Origin: Capniomyces stellatus
Taxonomy: Eukaryota; Kickxellomycota; Harpellomycetes; Harpellales; Legeriomycetaceae
Assembly (NCBI GenBank): GCA_001661515.1
Contig: LUVW01000002.1
Location: 999,850-1,063,849 of the forward strand
Direction of reading: 5' to 3'
Length of the DNA stretch: 64,000 nt
Positions 59,692 to 64,000 of the stretch are shown piece by piece. Made by a program: the position numbers and the translations under genes. Position 1 is the first letter of the stretch, and the number at the start of each line of letters is the position of its first letter. The notes beneath the pieces are model-generated. The model worked only from the letters and a program-made list of their open reading frames with translations. It was not told where the DNA came from and did not search any database.

Positions 59692-59764
59692 GCTCTGTAC
59701 AGGGGTCGAACCTGTGACCTTGGCGTTATTAGCACCACGCTCTAACCAACTGAGCTAACAGAGC
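59692..59764 (-). tRNA. tRNA-Ile(AAU): tRNA-Ile, anticodon AAT (second copy)
   Basis: The 73 bases are identical to the tRNA gene at 18973-19045, with the same orientation and anticodon. Flanking DNA differs from a few bases outside the gene, so this is a dispersed gene copy kept identical and not a recent large duplication. A T-rich run on the minus strand after the 3' end can act as terminator. Confidence 0.98.
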
Positions 59765-60730
59765 TGAATAAATTTTTTAGCTTTTACAAATACAAGTTCT
59801 ATAAGCAGGAATTAAACTTTAATAAATCAAACGTCGGCGAGTTTGTTGTATTGGCATATAGTGGCATCGGTACGTCTGTTTCCACGTTTAGTTGGGGTAT
59901 AGCATTACTCCTGAAGTTTACGGCTACTGGGGTGGTGGTGGGAGGTCAGTGGTAATCTACTTTATGCGGCTTGTTTTTGGAGACAAGAGTCAAGTTCAGA
60001 AAAAAAGTGGTGTTTTTTTTTTTAATGAGTTGCCAAGAAGCTTGAACCATTGAGCTTTTATTGGGCTATAATGCATTGGTGATAGATACTTTGTGAAGCT
60101 CGAATTTTTGTTGTGTACTGATGGTTTATTGGCTATAATTGTTGGGTAATTCTTAATATCACTTGTTCAAGATTTTGAATTTTTCATTGTGACAATAAAT
60201 GCTAGAATCTACCTGGTGCTTTCTTTACAGTTTTGAAAGTGAGTTTGGGTAAAAAAAATGGGAAAAGGGGGGGGAAAAAAAGGGAAAAAAAGAGAAGCTT
60301 AAAGGAAATGGGCCCATTGACAGAACTAAAATTAGATGGAAGTTTAACTAGATGTCCTGAATTTCTAAAACAGAGCCAAGATTTCAATGAGCAAAGTAAT
60401 AGGGCAATAGAGACTCATTAATGAAAAAGGCTAAAGAGCAGATACTACAAATAACTGGTATCAAAAATAAGTGAAGGCTTGGAGTTTATACCACACAACT
60501 CGTTGAAATAAGTTGGTTTAAAGTGTTTTTTTTTTATTCCTTTGAGAATTTAGATTGCCAGATTGAAATAATATATCTAGAGTACGAAATAAAGCTTAAA
60601 GCAACAACATCTCCCGATTAGCTTAAATAAGTAGATAAATATTAATCAAGGGCAAGCCAAACTTTGAAAAAAGGAATAAGGGAAAAAAAAGGAAAAAAGG
60701 AATAAATACAGATAAGCAATCGTATATAAA
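59765..60730. other. Intergenic region upstream of the ArfGAP gene
   Basis: AT-rich, ending in an A/G-rich leader (60655-60720) in front of the ArfGAP start, with TATATAAA directly before the ATG. No other gene is supported. Confidence 0.6.
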
Positions 60731-62691
60731 ATGAGCACGGTGAATGAAAAGGAAAAGAAGAGGCTGTTTGATAAGCATGCCAAAATATTAAATGACATGC
60801 TGAAGCAGCCAGCGAATTCAGTTTGTGCAGATTGTGGATCGCAGTCGCCACGATGGGCTTCGTGGAATCTTGGGGTGTTTCTGTGTATTAGATGTGGTGG
60901 GTTTCATCGAAGAATAGGGACGCATATCACTAAAGTGAAGTCTATTAGTCTGGACAATTGGACGCCGGAGCAAATAGAGCATTTCCGAAAGCTCGGAAAT
61001 GAGATTGCTAATGGATACTTTACCCCAAGCGGAAACCAAAATTCGGCAACACGCACGGATAACCAGCTTGAGCGGTTTATCCGGGACAAGTACGAGCGTC
61101 GAATGTTTGTTGATAGAAGAAATGGGGTTTCAGATCCAACAGTTGTATCGAGTGACTCGAATTATACCAGCAACAGGGGCCATAGCGGCAGTGGGCGTGA
61201 TGAGGTTACGGGAATGACACGGTTGCGAGAAATGGGATACACGGATGTACGTAAGAACCACGAGGCGCTTAGTCGGTACAACTTTGATGTACAGGCAGCG
61301 GCGTTGTACCTGAGCGGGCCAAAAAGCAGCACGACAGGGCCAAGAGCGTATGAGGTTTCGGATCCAAAAGTCAAGCAGCTTGTTGGCATGGGATTTGACG
61401 ACGTGGGACAAAACATCAAAGCATTGCAGCAGACAAAGGGCGATGTAACAGCGTCGATAGAGTTGCTACTAAGCGGAGCCACTATACTCTCGCAGGGACC
61501 AACGCAGGGCAGGGGTGGAAGCAGCGGTGGTGGAGGAAGACATGCACCACCACCAGTTCCACCAAAGAACGAGCCTAAAAAAAACATAGTCACAAAGGAT
61601 CTGTTGAGCATGGACTTTGAGACTTTGAGCTTTAATGATGCACCAGCAGCTGGGCCACAGTCAGTCAAAAAGAGTGTAAGTCAAAGCCACAAGACCAAAC
61701 TAGTCCAAATAGCGTGTATTGCCGCTTCAAAGAAGACTGCGTTGGCTTTATTGATGTAAAAAAATATAATTTGCTTTTAATAGACCGACGACGATCCATT
61801 TGGCGAGTTCCTAAGTGCCTCGACACCAGTACAAGACAACTTTAATTTCAATAGCATAGAAACAACAACACCAGTAGCCAGTCAACCAGGACCAACAGCA
61901 GCGGCACCGGCTACAAACAGCTCTGCTGGTAAGTGCCTGTTTGCCATACTTGGTAGAAGGGTCGATAAAGTAGCAAAAGTATTTATATGTGTGTTATACT
62001 GAGTATGTGGAACTGATATGTAAATACAAAATTATTTTTTTGCCAACGAATTTTGGATTGTATAGGCAACAAAGAAAAGTCGGTGTTTGATAAGGACTTT
62101 ATTTTGTCGCTGTATTCCCAGAGTAATTCTCAACAGCCAAGCAACCAGAACAACTTTGGTGGGTTCAGCAGAACGGGGTCTAACCCAAGTGTAGTATCGC
62201 CAATTGCATCGCCTTTAACAGCCTCAAGCAACGCGTTTTCTTCATTTACTGACTCTCAACCCAAACCACAATCAAACAATTTGGTTGATTTTGGTGATTT
62301 GATGAGTTCAAACACAACCACAAACACAACCACAAATGCAAATGCAAATGCAACTACAACTATAAACACAAGCATGAATTCCATCACTAACAACAATATG
62401 TTCACACAAGCCCAACCCTTTGGTCACCAGTCAATGCAGCCAGTATCCATGACATCATCCATTTCAGCTTCGATATCAAACACCAACTCCATGCCTGTCA
62501 GCTTTACCAGCTCCTCTGCCAAATCCAATGTACACTCGCTATACCAGCCCCAGCAACAGTCTCAGCGTGCAAACACTCAATTAGGTGTTAACAGCTTGAA
62601 CATTGACGCTATTAACCCTTGGGGCCAGCAAAAGACTGATAATGATGGCAGCAAAAACAATTTCTCTGACTTGGACAAGTACTTTAAATAA
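60731..62691 (+). CDS. ArfGAP with two UBA domains and endocytic motifs, three exons
   Basis: Exons 60731-61675, 61784-61928 and 62066-62691 give 571 residues. The N-terminal 120 residues are an ArfGAP domain with the Cys4 zinc finger C-x2-C-x16-C-x2-C (CADC and CIRC) and the catalytic Arg in FHRRIGTH; it should stimulate GTP hydrolysis on Arf. It resembles the SMAP/Age2 branch. Two UBA-like segments follow, near residues 162-195 (LREMGYTDVRKNHEALSRYN) and 213-248 (LVGMGFDDVGQNIKALQQTK), predicting ubiquitin binding. Then come a Pro-rich APPPVPPKNEP, a DPF motif (DDDPFGEFL) of the type that binds AP-2 appendages, and a Gln/Asn/Ser-rich tail with NPWG. A role in ubiquitin-linked endocytic or Golgi traffic is inferred. 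Confidence 0.93.
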
Positions 62692-63135
62692 TCTCCAACT
62701 TTCCTTCAACCTTATTTTTTTTTTTCAGCGGTTTGGGTATACACACTTGCGACCGTTTATCCAGTTTCACCTTTTTTTTATTTTAGTTTATATTACTTTA
62801 GTGTTGGCTATTAAAAGCGCGAGTTTCTTTATTAATTTAATATTGTTTTTTTTTTTATAATGGGATTCAAGAGTTTGTATTGTTTGGTTAATTAATTGGA
62901 GTAAAATAATCAATAAACAGCAAAATTGAAAGCGGTTGTTTGCATTTTTTATTTTTATTTTAGTTCCATTTTAATATTTTCTATTTATTTGTTTGGTTGT
63001 TTCCTGCCTTGGTTGATTTTACTCGGTGCCCGATACTTTGTACAGTAGTGTTTTTTATATTACACAAATTAAAGTACAAGTAAATAGATATATACAAGAA
63101 AGAAATAAAGAAAGAAAGAAAGAAGGTATATTACG
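62692..63135. other. Intergenic region with a GAAA repeat leader
   Basis: AT-rich; a GAAA repeat at about 63100-63124 sits directly upstream of the next ATG. Confidence 0.6.
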
Positions 63136-64000
63136 ATGGAGCCAGAGTTTACAAATGAAGCAGAGCAGCCTGCACCGAAAAAGTTGATTTCCGAGCCAAG
63201 TTTATTGGGGCAGATTGAGGGAGTGGAGAGGAGTATGGCGTTGTTGGATCAGATAGCGGCTGGTATGAACGAGATTTATTCAAAGGTTAATGTATCGAGC
63301 CAAGCGGCAAGCAAAAGTTATGGTTCAATGCAACAAGCAACTGAGCTGCAAAGCAGATTGAATGAAGGGGGGGAAACTCGTGATGCGGTTGCTGGGGCAG
63401 GTAGGTTGGAGGAAGTGAGGCGGTTGAATTCAGGGCTAATGGATCTGATTAATGAGTTGGAATCGATATCTTCGAAAACCGGGCTTGGAAGTTTACCAAT
63501 AGCTATGGATGGAGCATTGGCTACACATGGCGAGGTAATAAACCGTGGGGTTGAGGTGGAGCTGCAAGGGTTTAAAAACAATGGATTGGGACGTTTTGGA
63601 GCAAGAGGTGAAGGAAGCAGCAACAAGAAAAGCACACATTCAGGAGCACATAACGATTGGTTGTGGCAAGCAATATACAACGAACGTACAAAGTTTGAAC
63701 CAACAAAAAGACAATGCGCAGAAGTATTGGATGGTAAAGCAGCGAGCCAACCAGAAACACACGAAGGATCTTCAACACTTGCAGTTTCAACAGCGCAAAA
63801 TTCGACAAACAGCAGCAATATCGACGATTCAAGCGCGATGGCTGTTGACAAAAAAGACGAACTAACAACAAATCGCGAAACTTTCAAGAACGCAGACTTG
63901 GAAAGGGTTGAAGAGTGGATACAGGCTGACAGCGAAGAGATTCAAAAATACTACAAGGAACTGGTCCGAGTAAGGGGTAACGCGCAGGCAGCATTATCAG
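63136..64000 (+). CDS. N-terminal part of an unidentified helical protein, 3' end outside the window
   Basis: From the ATG at 63136 the frame stays open for 288 codons to the window edge. The first 90 residues look helical, with heptad-like spacing (LLGQIEGVERSMALLDQIAA and MNEIYSKVN), the middle is polar and Ser/Asn-rich, and the visible end is again helical and charged (LERVEEWIQADSEEIQKYY). This could be a coiled-coil subunit of a kinetochore, tethering or similar complex, but no family is recognised. A second frame (63545-63865) is also open and looks helical, so an intron or frame change cannot be excluded. The 5' leader is a GAAA repeat. Confidence 0.65.
   Translation, partial: MEPEFTNEAEQPAPKKLISEPSLLGQIEGVERSMALLDQIAAGMNEIYSKVNVSSQAASKSYGSMQQATELQSRLNEGGETRDAVAGAGRLEEVRRLNSGLMDLINELESISSKTGLGSLPIAMDGALATHGEVINRGVEVELQGFKNNGLGRFGARGEGSSNKKSTHSGAHNDWLWQAIYNERTKFEPTKRQCAEVLDGKAASQPETHEGSSTLAVSTAQNSTNSSNIDDSSAMAVDKKDELTTNRETFKNADLERVEEWIQADSEEIQKYYKELVRVRGNAQAALS

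Overview
The window is nuclear DNA of a fungus: AT-rich, with short GT-AG introns (about 107 to 272 nt, mostly GTAAG donors), a fused bifunctional HIS7, a fungal-style CAF-1 middle subunit, a C2H2 factor with long Asn/Ser-rich tails, and Asn/Ser/Gly low-complexity runs. Genes such as a full-length C2CD5 homologue, BuGZ/ZNF207 and a RUS-family (DUF647) protein argue for an early-diverging lineage rather than a yeast-like ascomycete; an AT-rich zoopagomycete or mucoromycete relative would fit, but the placement is inference. No transposon, CRISPR array, prophage or bacterial-type operon was seen.

Layout. 1-8930: the open 5' end of a low-complexity protein, calcipressin (minus), a 3.4 kb empty stretch with a poly-C assembly gap, then a C2H2 transcription factor. 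9505-17920: HIS7 (minus, one intron) and a 1930-residue intronless C2CD5-like protein (minus). 18973-19435: a tRNA-Ile gene and a U1 snRNA gene, both minus. 21032-26832: ERO1 (5 exons) and a RUS-family membrane protein (4 exons), both plus. 27238-33518: BuGZ (minus, 4 exons), DUS2 (plus, 7 exons), GLTP (plus, 5 exons). 35670-38411: a secreted PEBP-like protein, a doubtful small ORF, and RPL38. 39208-46378: a 2342-residue SIN3 corepressor (minus) packed with tandem repeats. 47821-50283: a doubtful small ORF and an orphan secreted protein. 52028-62691: an MPDU1 PQ-loop protein, CAF-1 p60/Cac2 (minus, 10 exons), PGS1 (minus, 3 exons), a second identical tRNA-Ile and an ArfGAP with two UBA domains (3 exons). 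63136-64000: the start of an unidentified gene.

Genes are independent eukaryotic units, not operons, but several share processes: chromatin (SIN3, CAF-1), pre-mRNA splicing and mitotic spindle (U1, BuGZ), translation and tRNA (DUS2, tRNA-Ile, RPL38), ER oxidation and glycosylation (ERO1, MPDU1), lipid handling (GLTP, PGS1, C2CD5), vesicle traffic (ArfGAP) and calcineurin control (calcipressin). Most intron-containing models were rebuilt by matching splice sites, reading phase and family conservation, and each closes in frame. The less common signals are the U1 gene with its own TATA-like element, five recurring YbjQ-like segments plus two Cys4 clusters in the C2CD5 homologue, 12-bp tandem arrays in SIN3, repeated poly-G/poly-C tracts in introns, and a probable ATG-only first exon in RPL38.
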